From contig CM022302.1 of the NCBI GenBank assembly GCA_011799875.1, forward strand, positions 306,663,048 to 306,727,047: 64,000 nt of DNA. Reading direction: 5' to 3'. Below the pieces are notes generated by a model, which ran no database searches, was not told the DNA's origin, and saw only the letters and a list, made by a program, of their open reading frames with translations. The stretch is from Thinopyrum elongatum (lineage: Eukaryota > Streptophyta > Magnoliopsida > Poales > Poaceae). The position numbers and the translations under genes are program-made. Below, piece after piece: positions 54,211 through 64,000 of the stretch; position 1 is the first letter of the stretch; each line of letters opens with the position of its first letter.

Positions 54211-56119
54211 TTAAGTAGTGCACTCTTCCCATCTGTCCATATCCGGGAGGGTGCACCCAAGCTTAGTGAAAGGCGTCATGTCCTGACGCTGTAGGGCTAT
54301 GCAGGTTCGGACGTCAGCTCGCGATATTGGGCCGCCGTAGAACATCCCATTCTCTTCGAGGACTGTTTTGATGATGATGGACGCAATTTCCTGCCGGATT
54401 CGGTAGAAATCATTTCGAAGTAGATTATCCGGCACGGCTCCAAAGGCTTCGGCCCATCTCTGGATATGGGTATCGGATGAAGATTTCATGCAAAGTGATT
54501 GCACATCCCTTCTGTACTCCATCATTAGATGGATGACGTAGAATCCATCATTCTCACTTCTTGCCGGTTGCTAGATGTAGCAGAAGTCAGTCTTGTGGCC
54601 GAAACATGGCCCGGCCTTATTTGTTTTTTTGCATTGGATGTAGCCACCCCGCAAGCTGAAGCCTAGGAGAGCTCTGTCCAGAACATACTTTATGTGTGTG
54701 TAATCTTTCTTCTGTATGTTCTTCGATGGGTCCAAATATAGAGTGTGGGAGTAACGCGGGTAAAGAACGATGAGAACGGCACGACACCCCCTGTTGCGCA
54801 AAATGCACGATCAAGTTAGCCTCCATGCGTGCAAAGTAATTAATGAAATGCACGAAAGGATGTATGTGTTATAGTGGCTATCCGCGGATGACTTACCCGG
54901 GATGATAAGGTAGGAGAACCGTTTGTTTGTCCTTATTGCTGACCAAGAATTCTTCGATGTACTAACTCACATATTGATGGTTGGCTTCGTTGTTTGACAA
55001 GAATCCCTCATGCATGTAGTATGGGTCCACGACCGCAAGACCAATGACTTGCTCTCTCCTGACGATGTAGTTCATGTGCAGCGCATACAGGCGGACGAAC
55101 GTAAAATCAAGTGTCCTCATTTGAAACATCTGGAAGATGTAATCAAATCGCAGGAAGAAGAGGTCCGCGGGGCATGTGTGGACATACATCTTGCAACTGC
55201 TCGGCACATGAACCGTATAAAGTGGGTATCCTGGATCATCCGAGGTGAGGAGGCTTCTCTCTGTCGAAAGCACATGGTCATGGAGTCTCCTGAGATCTCC
55301 TGTTATGGCTTCTAGCGCATTCGCCAGTACCATTGGCTTTCCCGCAACATGGATTAATGGCGCATGTTTCATCGGTACACTGTCAACCTTGGTCCAAGGC
55401 GGCTGGGTGCTAGAACCAACATTGGCAGCTTTATTGGCTTTTCTCACCACCGGTCTCTTCCTCTGCTTCTTCTTGGTGGGCTCAGATGCTGGTGGGTCTG
55501 TCAGACCCTCCCTAACCACCACCTCTAGTGTTGTCGGGCTCAGCATTGGACGACTCTGGCTAATTAGTTAAGCTTGGGTGGAACCGGCATCTGGAGGCGT
55601 GTCCTGCGAGGATTGCATGAACAAAGACTTTTCCACTCCCGAGGACGTTCCGGCTCTGGTACATGCATCTCATATTCATATGGTTGACTCATTGTTACTT
55701 CGTTGTCAAAGGCAGTATTGAGATACTGGAGAGGGTCATCCTCCTCCATGTCATGATCCATATCCTCTTCCATGGGGCAGATGGCATCATCCGCCGGAAC
55801 GGTTGGCCCTCCTTCCTCGTGTCTCTCGATCTCACCAAGCAGCACAGACGATGGTTGTAGTTGTGTAGGTGGGGTTGTGGTCATACCTTCCTGAGGTCCA
55901 GTTGGAGTGCTCCCGGCCACCTCGACACGAAGAAGATTTTTCGGCCATAGGATCGGCCAATTTTTGCATTGGCCAAGCTGTGTCGGGGTCTCGTCATCCT
56001 CTCCATCGGTTTGTATCGGACAAGGGAAACCCTCATAGCCCGCTTTCACACTCGCCACGAACACCCTTAAGGCATTATCAGGCATCTGCCGGCAGTGGAA
56101 CAATCGATCCTTGGGCTTC
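54211..56119 (-). pseudogene. Ulp1/C48-peptidase-like gene of CACTA X3
   Basis: Segments in order on the minus strand: an acidic N-terminal part from 56119 (D-R-L-F-H-C-R-Q-M-P-D-N-A-L, then E-E-D-M-D-H-D-M-E-E-D-D), a middle part 55560-54897 (R-T-L-D-F-T-F-V-R-L-Y-A, V-V-D-P-Y-Y-M-H-E-G) ending at a GTAAGT donor, and a C-terminal exon ending at 54211 (Y-S-H-T-L-Y-L-D-P-S-K, M-M-E-Y-R-R-D-V-Q, T-K-L-G-C-T-L-P-D). Grass CACTA elements are known to carry such SUMO-protease-like ORFs. A one-base shift lies near 55555-55565, and TAGs at 54962 and 54571 both fit CAG to TAG. Catalytic residues could not be placed. The 5' exon is cut by Gypsy C. Confidence 0.65.
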
Positions 56120-56994
56120 TGTCGGGGTACGACACCTATGGGATCCCGAGAGACCCCTTTACGATTCGGCGGGGGGAGAGGTATACGCAAAGAGCAGAAC
56201 TAGTGATCGATGCGGGAAGTTTTTACCTAGGTTCGGGCTGCTGATCAGCGTAAAACCGTACTCCTACTTTGTGTTCTTATTGATGTTCTTGAGCCCAGCC
56301 TTCAGGAACGCTCGCAATGAACAGTACGTTCAAAGAGCAGCTACGCATGCAGAATGGGCCAGAAGTTCTCCTCCTCTGTAGCAGTTGCCTTGGGCCTCCT
56401 TTTATATGCTCAAAGGGGTCTCCACAGTGGCAAAATGTACATACATTGAGGTGTAAAGTAGCTACAGGGTATCATACCTAACCCCTGACGGATTAGGACA
56501 AGCGCATTTAATGCACCGTGAGGTGTCCGTTTAGGTGTCCTCACTTTCTTGGGGATGGAAAAAGGAGCCATCCCATCAGCACCGCTTAAGCTCTCCTCCA
56601 CTGGCACGTCGCCACGCATCCAGGGAAGGACCCAGAATATCAGACTTGTTACTGTGCCGAAGCGGTGGCACAGTGGGAGAATCTTGCCAGGCGCCGAGTC
56701 CTTGCCGGGCACCAAGCCTTGCCGGGCGCCAAGCCTTGCCGGGCGCCAGGCCTTGCCGGGCGCCAGGCCTTGCCGGGCGCCACGGGCCATCCCAGCAAGA
56801 ATCTTGCCGGGGAAGCTGGCCTTCAGATTCCAGCTTTTGCTTTATCTGCTGATCCTCAGATCTCTGACTTGATGATTTCCTTGATGGCTTGAACCGACCT
56901 CGAGCTGTTCCCGGCAAGTCTTGCCGCGAGGATGGCTACAACTGCCCGTGCACAAGTACAGGGTACTAGCAGCCCAATGCTTAGTACACCGACA
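56120..56994 (-). repeat. Gypsy C 3' LTR
   Basis: 875 bp, TGTCGGGGTACGACACC ... AGTACACCGACA. An internal GCCGGGCGCCAAGCCTT-type unit of ~17-18 bp repeats about seven times near 56690-56790. Confidence 0.88.
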
Positions 56995-57397
56995 GGAGCC
57001 CCCGGGCCTAGGCCATACACGAGTGCGAGGCGTTGTTGGGCTAGGCCCAAACAGTGCACGGGCACGCGTGGCAGGGGATTAACTGCTCGTAAATATGTCG
57101 TTTTACTGTGCCCCCCACTACGCGCACGGAGCGCGCGACATGGGAAGCATGCCAAAAAGGCTGCAACTGTCTCGCACCTATAGAGGCGCATTCACATTGG
57201 GGAATAAAAAAGGCGGCCCCGCTCCTTCCCCATAAAAAGGAGAAGTCGCAGAGGCACAAACCTATTTACCCCCCTCTTCTTCTCAATCTGGGCATCGCCA
57301 TCGCCTTCCTCCTCTCGAGCTCAGAGCGAAACCTTTTCCTCTTCCGCTCGCTGCTCCCACGCTCGCTCCACCCCCAGCTTCCGTCCTCACAGTCGCC
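56995..57397 (+). promoter_or_regulatory. polypurine tract and promoter of the opposite-strand gene
   Basis: On the minus strand CCCGGGGGCTCC adjoins the LTR as the polypurine tract. On the plus strand ATAAAAAGG at 57232-57240 may be the TATA element of the gene starting at 57398; a second ATAAAAAAGG lies at 57204. Confidence 0.55.
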
Positions 57398-60300
57398 ATG
57401 TCGCCCAAGGCCAGTAAAGGCAAGGGCGAGGAGGCGAAAGCCGAAGTTCCGGAGAGCGAACTGGCGAAGATGCGGAAGAGGCTCGTCATCTTCCCTCTGA
57501 CGCTCGATGCTGAAGCTTTGAAGGGGCGATACCAATGCATGTGGGCAAAGGGAACGCAAGCTCACCCCGCCACACGCGTAATCCTAGGTGCTTGCTCCAA
57601 AGGTGGATCGGACAGATACCCTTTCTTCACTGCATATTTCTATTGCGGGCTCTGTCCCCCCTTTTCCGACTTCTTCAATCACATCATGTACACATACGGC
57701 TTCCGTCTTCTTGATTTCACGCCAAATGCAGTACTTTGCATGTCTATCTTTGCTCATCTCTGTGAGAATTTTGTTGGCGTGATCCCCAATTCTGCTCTTT
57801 TTCGCCATTATTTCTTCCCTCGTATCCAAAAAGGAGAGGCTCTCTCTGGTTCTATTGCCTGGATTCCAAGGGCTTGGAATAAAGAAATATACCCAGAGGG
57901 AGTTTACCGCGAAAAGTGGGACGAGTGGCGGGCCGAATGGTGCTGGATCCAGGAAGCAGATCCTCATCCTTTTTGTCATCCCCGGCAACAGAAGGTGGTC
58001 CGTGGCAAGGATTGGAGTGATCTCGCTGCGGAAGACGAGAGGCTCACAATCGCCACCACCAGGATCCTTCGCTTGAAGGCTGCCGGGCTGACGATGGAGA
58101 TGATCGGCTTCGACTTTCTCCGCTGCCGCATCGCCCCTCTGCAGAACAGGGGAAGGCCAGCCTGGGAATACAAGAACGCGGCAGATATCATGAGATTGCG
58201 CCCTAGGCTAAACAACAATCTGACCGCTATGCAGCTTGGTGCTCTCTGTCAGAAGTTATTCCAGCGCAAAGACAAGCACCGGCTACCGGCAAGGATTGTC
58301 CCCTTGTGCAACAACTCTGCCTTGGGGTCAATCATTGCCTTCCTGCCGATGTTCAACGCCCACGGCCTTGACCCGACCTGGGCCGAGCCAAGCGAGGAGG
58401 AAGCGCAGAAGTTCTTCGACAGCTTGACGGAGAGGCCTGTCCGGCAAGAGTCAGATTTCATTCGAGCCACCACCGGCTAAGAAGTAGCTTATATTGCTAC
58501 TAGGGTGGAAGAGGCAAATCTTGCCGCAGAGGCCGGCAGCGTCGGCTTCACAGAGTGGGAAGCTAGCGACGCAGAGGTGGTAGTGGAGGTGAAGCCTGCC
58601 GGGGAGGGCGAGGTTGCCGGGGAGGAGAGCAGCGCAACCGCTGAAAGCTCGTCTGGCGAGGACTCGGTCGAAGAAGAAGAGACGCGAGAAGAGCCCCCAC
58701 CCCCGAAGAAGAAGACGAAGCGTATTCTTCGGAAGGCTGCATCTAGCATCCCGGCAAGCCAGCCCTCTTTGAGCGGCGAAGCCCCCGGTAAGAAAGTGGC
58801 CGGCAAGACTGGACCGCGGCAGGGGGCTCGTCAACAGCCTGCACGGCGCGCGAGACCCACACCAGCGGCCACTGCTGGGGCGGCAGGAGGGTCTCGTACT
58901 ACCGCACCGGAAGCTGCCCCGGCGCCTGCCACAGCCAAGCGGCCTAGGACTCCTCCTCCGCCTCCCCACTCAGACACCACAAAGGAGGTCGACTTCGACA
59001 TCTCCGGCTTTAGTCCGGAGCGAGAGGAAGAAGAGTAAGTACTTTGCCACAGCTTTTACCTTCCAATCTTGCATCAATCTTACTGACTTGCTTGTATCGT
59101 CTCTGCAGTGACACATAAACCTTGCTGGAGAGGATGGCGAAGAGGTCAAGGACTTCTACGGGCGACGAGCCCCCGGCAGGCTCCACTAGCGTGCCAGAAA
59201 CCGTCATTGTGAGCCCGGAGTCTAGTCCTCAAAGCAGCCCCCAGCGTAGCCCCCAGCACAGCCCCCAGCGTAAGTTCATTGTTCTTTTTCCGCTGGCGGG
59301 TGCCGAGGCTTTCATTCTTGTCTGCTGATATCTTTGGGTTCGTAGGAGAAGAACGGCAACAAGGAGGAGACGTCCCCATTGTGCCTCCTTCATCGACCGC
59401 TCCGCCCACAAGCACGTCCCCAGCAAGAGATCCTGCCGACGAGCCCGTCCTAACTGAGGAGGAGCCGGCAAGTGCGGACTCCGGCGACACGCCCCCGGCA
59501 ACCGAAGTTGCCGGGAGGGGTGAAGCCACCTCCCGACAGCCCGACACAGGTACTCGATTGCCTCAGAGTGCTTGTTATTCTTTTTCTCTTATCTCTCTGT
59601 CTTCGGTCACTTCAAACCTTAACCTCGATCTTATTCTGTTTTTCTCCTTCGCCCTTCAGAGTTCCCTGTGATGGAACACATGGACGTCGACGTTGTGATC
59701 GAGGAGACCGCCAGGGATGCCGCCGCCGAAGCAGACAGGATCGCCGCCAGCGAGGCCACCAAGGATGACACTGTCGAGGCTGGTGGTGCTCTTGACGGGG
59801 AGGCCGCCAAGACAGCACAAGAGGAAACCGTCGAAGAACCTGCTGAAGGGGGCGACAGGGAGGCTGAGGACCGTACTGACAACATTCCTGCAGCAGGAGC
59901 GCCAGGCGCTGCACCGGCCACAGAGCCCCCTGTCACTGGTGAGGCGGCCACTGAAGACCTGCCATCAACATCTAAAGGCCCATCATCCAGCAAGTACCTC
60001 AAGGTTGGCGAGAACCTGTTCATCAACTTGCCGGGGACGGCAAGCGCTGGGGCACCAGCCGAAGGAGAAGTTTTTGAAGAAATCATCGCTGCTGCCGGGC
60101 TCGAAGTTGTCGACGATCCCAGCACTAGCAGCGGCAAATCTGAAGAGGATCAGCTTCTTCAGGCCATGGGCGAGAATTTCCGCAAACTCCAGGCTCTCCA
60201 TCGCGCCTGGAAAGACAAAGCGGACTCCAGAATGGCAGTTGTTGAGGCAGCCGAAGCAGATTTCCAAAGGCGCGTCGCACAAATGCAGATCTGGCACGCC

Positions 60301-61368
60301 GAGGCCCTCCAAGAATTGGTTGCCGACCGGGAACAAGTGAGCCAGCAGTGGAATGAGATCCTCCTGAAGCAATCAGATATGGAGAAGGCACATGATGAAG
60401 CTGTTCAAAGGATTGCTGCCGAAGATGCCCTCCTGACGGGGCGCCGCGTTGCTCTTGATTCTCATGAGGAAGATCTCACCGCACGTGAGCAGGCGCTCGC
60501 CGCCAAGCTTCACAGCTAGGATGAGGATATTGAAAATCTTATCGCACGGCGGACCCAGGAGCTGGAGAGAAAACATAAGGAGGTGCTCAAAGCTCTGACT
60601 GCAAGTCACGCCGGCAAGCTCAAGGAGGCCGTCGATGCTACCGAAGCTGCAGAGGCCGCCAAGAACGAGCTGAATGACAAAGTGAAGAGGCTAGAAACAG
60701 ATCTCGAAGAGCACGGCAAGGAGCTCTCGACACTCAAGGGGGACAGGGAAAAAACCCTCCACTCCTTAGTGGAGATGCAAGTTGCCCTGTCCGACAAGAC
60801 CAAGCAGCTCTCCTCTGCGGCTGATAATATTACGGTTCTGGAGCTGAAGCTGACCACGCTGCAGAAGTCTCTCGAGGCCGGCAAGGCCCGTGAGAAGGCT
60901 CTACTCAAGGATCTCCAAGGAGAGAGGAACCTGCTCAAGAGCGCCGCCGCTGCCCAAAACGAGTACGAGAAGGGAGTGGAGATCTGGACTGGCCGTCTCA
61001 TCGCCACCGCGGAGAAGCTTACCGCAGAACTGTCAACCATGGGCTTGTCAAACTTCAAGTATTCTTCCGAGGAAAGAATATCTCCAAGTGCCAGGTTGAC
61101 GATGTTCTTTGAAAGCATCATCAACGTGTTGAGGGTGCTCCAGTCTAGCCGGGCGACCCAACTGGCGAACGAGACTCGTCGGCTTTGCCGGGCCGTCCTC
61201 CGCAAGGTGCTCATCAAGGTGGTGCACAGCAATCCTGGCATCGACCTCTCCAACGCGCTCGGCCATCTGCCAAAGGATGCAAATGTTGAGGCGCTTGAAG
61301 AGTGCATCGCCCCTATCCTTGAGAAGGTGGACTCCATCAGAAGGATCGAAGGCCAGCGCAGGGATTGA
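57398..61368 (+). pseudogene. Transposase_28-like coiled-coil gene, opposite strand of Gypsy C, four exons
   Basis: Exons 57398-59034, 59109-59269, 59346-59549 and 59660-61368 join in phase with GT-AG introns of 74-110 bp, giving 1237 codons. Exon 1 starts MSPKASKGKG and has the segment Y-P-F-F-T-A-Y-F-Y-C-G-L ... F-T-P-N-A-V-L-C-M-S-I-F-A-H-L-C-E, matching my memory of the Pfam Transposase_28 (putative gypsy-type transposon) family. Then come Pro/Ala/Glu-rich linkers and a coiled coil of ~400 residues (E-L-N-D-K-V-K-R-L-E-T-D-L-E, L-E-L-K-L-T-T-L-Q-K-S-L-E). Stops TAA 58478, TAA 59116 and TAG 60517 each fit Gln codons changed by C to T. It lies between integrase and the 3' LTR, opposite to pol, with its own possible TATA box. 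Confidence 0.8.
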
Positions 61369-62179
61369 GTGCTTCTCCCTTTTTCTTGCCGTCGTCATCT
61401 CATGTAAAAAACAATTAAGTCTCAAGTTAGAATTGCGGCAACTCATGGATGTAATACAATTTGACTATGTTTAGGCTCATGCTTGCTACTTTCCTTGTCT
61501 GATTCCTTTACGTATGGAGTTCATCCTACGCTTATTCAAAAACTTGCCGGCGCGCAACCTGCCGCGAGCGCTGGGTGCGGGACTTCAGCAGCCTGCTGGA
61601 GGCGCAGCGGCCGGCAAGAATCCTTGGTGTTCTCAGTGCAGCCACTTAAATCCCTGAGCAGGCTCGAAACAAAATAAGGGCGCGACCGATTACAACAAAG
61701 GTTCCTTCGCGTGCAGATTTTCCATACAAGAGTCGAAATCGTCCAAGGAAATAACTTGGTAATAAAAGAAAAACTTGCTCTGAGTTTTTAAGACTTAGCT
61801 TCCTGTCTTTGTTCTTCCTCCGGCAAGCGTCGATTCCGAACGTCGCCAACTGGATTCATTCTCCCTTCCCCCCCCCCCCCCCGGCAAATGTGCACGCGAG
61901 GAATCCTTCTGTCTTTTGAGAAAAAGAAAGAAGAGAAAATAAAGGCATGAAACCTTGGCGGTTCGTTAGAACTTACCGGGATCAGGTGTCATACAACGTC
62001 TTAGATAAACATGCATATATATATAAATATGAACATGGGAATCAATAAGGGAATGTACAACACTTAAATTTATTCATCTGTGCTCAGGGTCTGTGCCTGG
62101 CTTTGTACAAAGGATCACATGCCTTGCCGGCAAGACTTGTACAAAAAGGTGGTTGCCGGGAGCCCCCGGCAACCGCGCC
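61369..62179. other. 3' flank of the opposite-strand gene, spacer
   Basis: Probable 3' UTR to ~61480, then spacer with a 16-base C run near 61869. No gene supported. Confidence 0.5.
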
Positions 62180-63531
62180 TTATGGGTAGAACTTGCGAAG
62201 ATGTTCGATATTCCAGGAATTACTCACTGGAACGCCATCTTCGGTCTCCAGGCGGACAGCGCCAGGCCTGGTGACTCGTACTACCCGGTAAGGGCCTTCC
62301 CACTTTGGCGTCAACTTGTTTGAATTCTTGGCGGACTGAATCCGTCAAAGAACAAGGTCGCCTTCCTCAAGGCTTCGGGCATGAACTTTGCGGCTATGGT
62401 AGCGGCGCAAAGCTTGCTAGTAGCATGCAGCTCGCACAGCAGCCTAAAGACGATTCTCCTCAAGGAGCATAGCGTCATCTTGCCGCAGTTGCTCTTGCTC
62501 AAGCTCATCATAAGCGAGCACTCGAGGAGATCCGTATATGAGTTCCGTGGGGAGAACTGCTTCCGCTCCGTAGACTAGAGCGAAGGGCGTCTGGCCGGTG
62601 GCTCGATTTGGTGTCGTTCTGATTGACCAAAGAACCGCCGGCAACTCATCAATCCAGCGTCTTCCGCACTTTTTCAGCCTGTCGAAGGTTCTGGTCCTGA
62701 GACCGCGCATCACTTCAGCATTGGCCCTCTCCGCTTGGCCGTTGCTTCTTGGGTGAGCAACAGAGGCAAAACAAATCTTGCCGCCAAGGTCTTGGACGTA
62801 CTGCATGAAGGTGCGACTTGTGAACTGCGTGCCGTTGTCGGTGATTATCCTGTTGGGCACACCAAAACGGCAAACAATTCCCTTGAAGAACCTGACAGCT
62901 GATTGCGCTGTCACCTTCCTCACTGCTTCCACCTCCGGCTACTTTGTGAACTTGTCGATAGCAACGTACAAGTACTCAAAGCCCCAGTAGCACGGGGGAT
63001 AGGGCCCAGTATGTCGAGCCACCAGACCGAAAATGGCCAGGAGAGAGGGATTGTCTGAAGAGCTTGAGCTGGTTGATGTAATTTCTTCGAATGAAACTGG
63101 CACGCTTCACACTTGGTTACTAGTGCAGTTGCATCCTGGAGGACGGTAGGCCAAAAGAAACCTTGCCGGAAAACTTTCCTGGCAAGCGCTCTTGACCCTA
63201 TGTGAGAGCCACATATGCCCCCATGTATCTCCGCCAACAGCTCTAGTCCATCCTCCCGAGGAATGCACTTCAATTTCACACCATTTGGTCTCTTTCTGTA
63301 CAGGACGTCATCGACGAACTTGTACATAACAGACCGACGGGCTACTCTCTCCGCTTCTTCCTGTTCCTCAGGGAGTTCACCTGTCTGAAGGAAATGGACA
63401 ATGTGATGTGCCCATGCTAGAGCCTGAGGCTCGACAGCTAGGACTAAAGGCATCTCCTCTGTCGGGGGAACGTTTGTCTCGACAGCAAGGGCCTGAGGCC
63501 CTGCCGGAGCCTGTTGTTCCTCGGCAGGCAT
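62180..63531 (-). pseudogene. int: Gypsy C integrase, broken
   Basis: It contains H-G-G-I-C-G-S-H ... C-E-A-C-Q-F-H, L-D-I-L-G-P, T-D-N-G-T-Q-F, N-G-Q-A-E-R and the S-W-N-I-E-H-L-R-K-F-Y-P end with TAA at 62180. A one-base deletion at a G-run near 62984 shifts frame at the same site as in Gypsy B. TAG 62939 (TGG), TAG 62444 and 62417 (CAG) and TGA 62345 (CGA) are all transitions. It is homologous to 14172-15398. Confidence 0.9.
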
Positions 63532-63539
63532 GTCGATCC

Positions 63540-64000
63540 CAGCAACTTCCTTCTCTTCTCTTCTCCGGGGAGCTCTGCCGGGAAGTACTGGCCAGAGTTC
63601 AACTTTCTTCTCTTCTCTTGCCGCATCGATGGCGCCACGGATGGTTGAGTCAATTGGAGCACAAAAGTTCCTGGTTCCACAGGCAACTTGAGGGCAGCAC
63701 GCTTTGACAGGTCGTCAGCAATATTGTTCTCGGCACGAGGAACGTGCTCCATCTACAGACCGTCAAAGCGCTCTTCCAATTTCCTCACTTCATCTACATA
63801 GGCCTGCATCAATGGACTTTGATAACTCTTGTTAACTTGCCTGACGACAAGCTGTGAATCGCCTTTGACGACGAGCTTTCTGATACCAAGGTCTGCCGCG
63901 ATCCTGAGACCGGCAAGCAAACCCTCGTATTCTGCAGTGTTGTTGGTTGAACTCTCCCGGGGAAAGTGCATTTGGACTACGTACTTGAGGTGCTCTCCGG
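63540..64000 (-). pseudogene. Gypsy C second RNase H domain, partial
   Basis: N-N-T-A-E-Y-E-G-L, K-G-D-S-Q-L-V and N-N-I-A-D-D-L-S are present, as in Gypsy B. TAG at 63753-63755 interrupts F-D-G-L and M-E-H-V-P-R-A-E-N in one frame and fits CAG to TAG. The domain start lies beyond the window. Confidence 0.85.

Larger units (their letters stand above)
53185..56119 (-). mobile_element. CACTA element X3, left end, interrupted by Gypsy C
   Basis: The terminus is CACTACTAGGAAAAAGGC at 53185, preceded by AAA. Subterminal GTAGCAGTAGCGC/GCTACTGCTA words fill 53200-53430. This terminus and subterminal type differ from X1/X2, so it is another CACTA family. The interior carries a minus-strand Ulp1-like gene. 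The other end lies beyond Gypsy C, outside the window. Confidence 0.85.
56120..64000 (-). mobile_element. Gypsy C, Tat-type LTR retrotransposon, runs off the window
   Basis: The 3' LTR is at the left (56120-56994), followed by a purine tract, a large opposite-strand gene, then integrase and the second RNase H on the minus strand. LTR ends TGTCGG/CCGACA and internal proteins resemble Gypsy A and B, but the LTR body is different. It is inserted in the X3 protease-like gene. The RT, gag and 5' LTR lie outside. Confidence 0.92.

Noticed and set aside
54617..54853. 78-codon minus frame overlapping the Ulp1-like gene
   Set aside because: Out-of-frame shadow of the exon ending at 54211.
1..64000. 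tRNA or rRNA genes
   Set aside because: No cloverleaf-like or rRNA-like sequence noticed by eye; the only tRNA-related words are retroelement primer-binding sites.

Overview
The window looks like intergenic DNA from a large Triticeae-type grass genome (wheat, Aegilops, rye or barley relatives). Almost every base can be assigned to nested transposable elements: Athila-type and Tat-type Ty3/Gypsy LTR retrotransposons and CACTA (En/Spm) DNA transposons. No intact ordinary host gene was found. Species and family names are inferred from remembered sequence character, not from a database search.

Layout. The oldest layer is Athila-type retrotransposon DNA: an internal 3' part (10666-11417), a truncated LTR (15397-16845), and a second truncated LTR (16846-17689) that resumes at 47251 and leads into gag and protease-like ORFs (47562-53184). 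Three CACTA elements sit in it. X1 (window start to 10665) shows only its right end. X2 (17690-47250) has a 3-bp ATA target duplication and splits one Athila LTR. X3 starts at 53185. Later insertions hit these: Tat-type Gypsy A (11418-15396, truncated), Tat-type Gypsy B inside X2 (22029-31820, TSD ACCTT), a small Athila derivative E inside X2 (32489-39563, TSD GTGCT) and Tat-type Gypsy C inside X3 (from 56120 past the window end).

The CACTA elements carry cargo rather than transposase. X1 and X2 share their terminal ~135 bp, and each has a B3-domain gene transcribed towards that end. X1 also holds three unknown Ala/Pro-rich ORFs and a six-copy ~504-bp tandem array. X2 adds a spliced gene joining a B3-like segment to an F-box/LRR/FBD protein, and a DEDD 3'-5' exonuclease-like gene. 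Clusters of short CACAAACGG/CCGTGTGTG-type motifs separate these modules. X3 carries a Ulp1/C48-peptidase-like gene.

The Tat-type elements have gag-PR-RT-RNH-aRNH-INT on the minus strand and an extra gene on the opposite strand between INT and the 3' LTR. In A this is an RG-rich B3-domain protein. In C it is a four-exon gene with a Transposase_28-like N-terminus and a long coiled coil. B keeps only its 3' tail. Nearly all coding regions carry premature stops, most explicable as C:G to T:A transitions (CAG to TAG, CGA to TGA, TGG to TAG), as expected for long-methylated elements.
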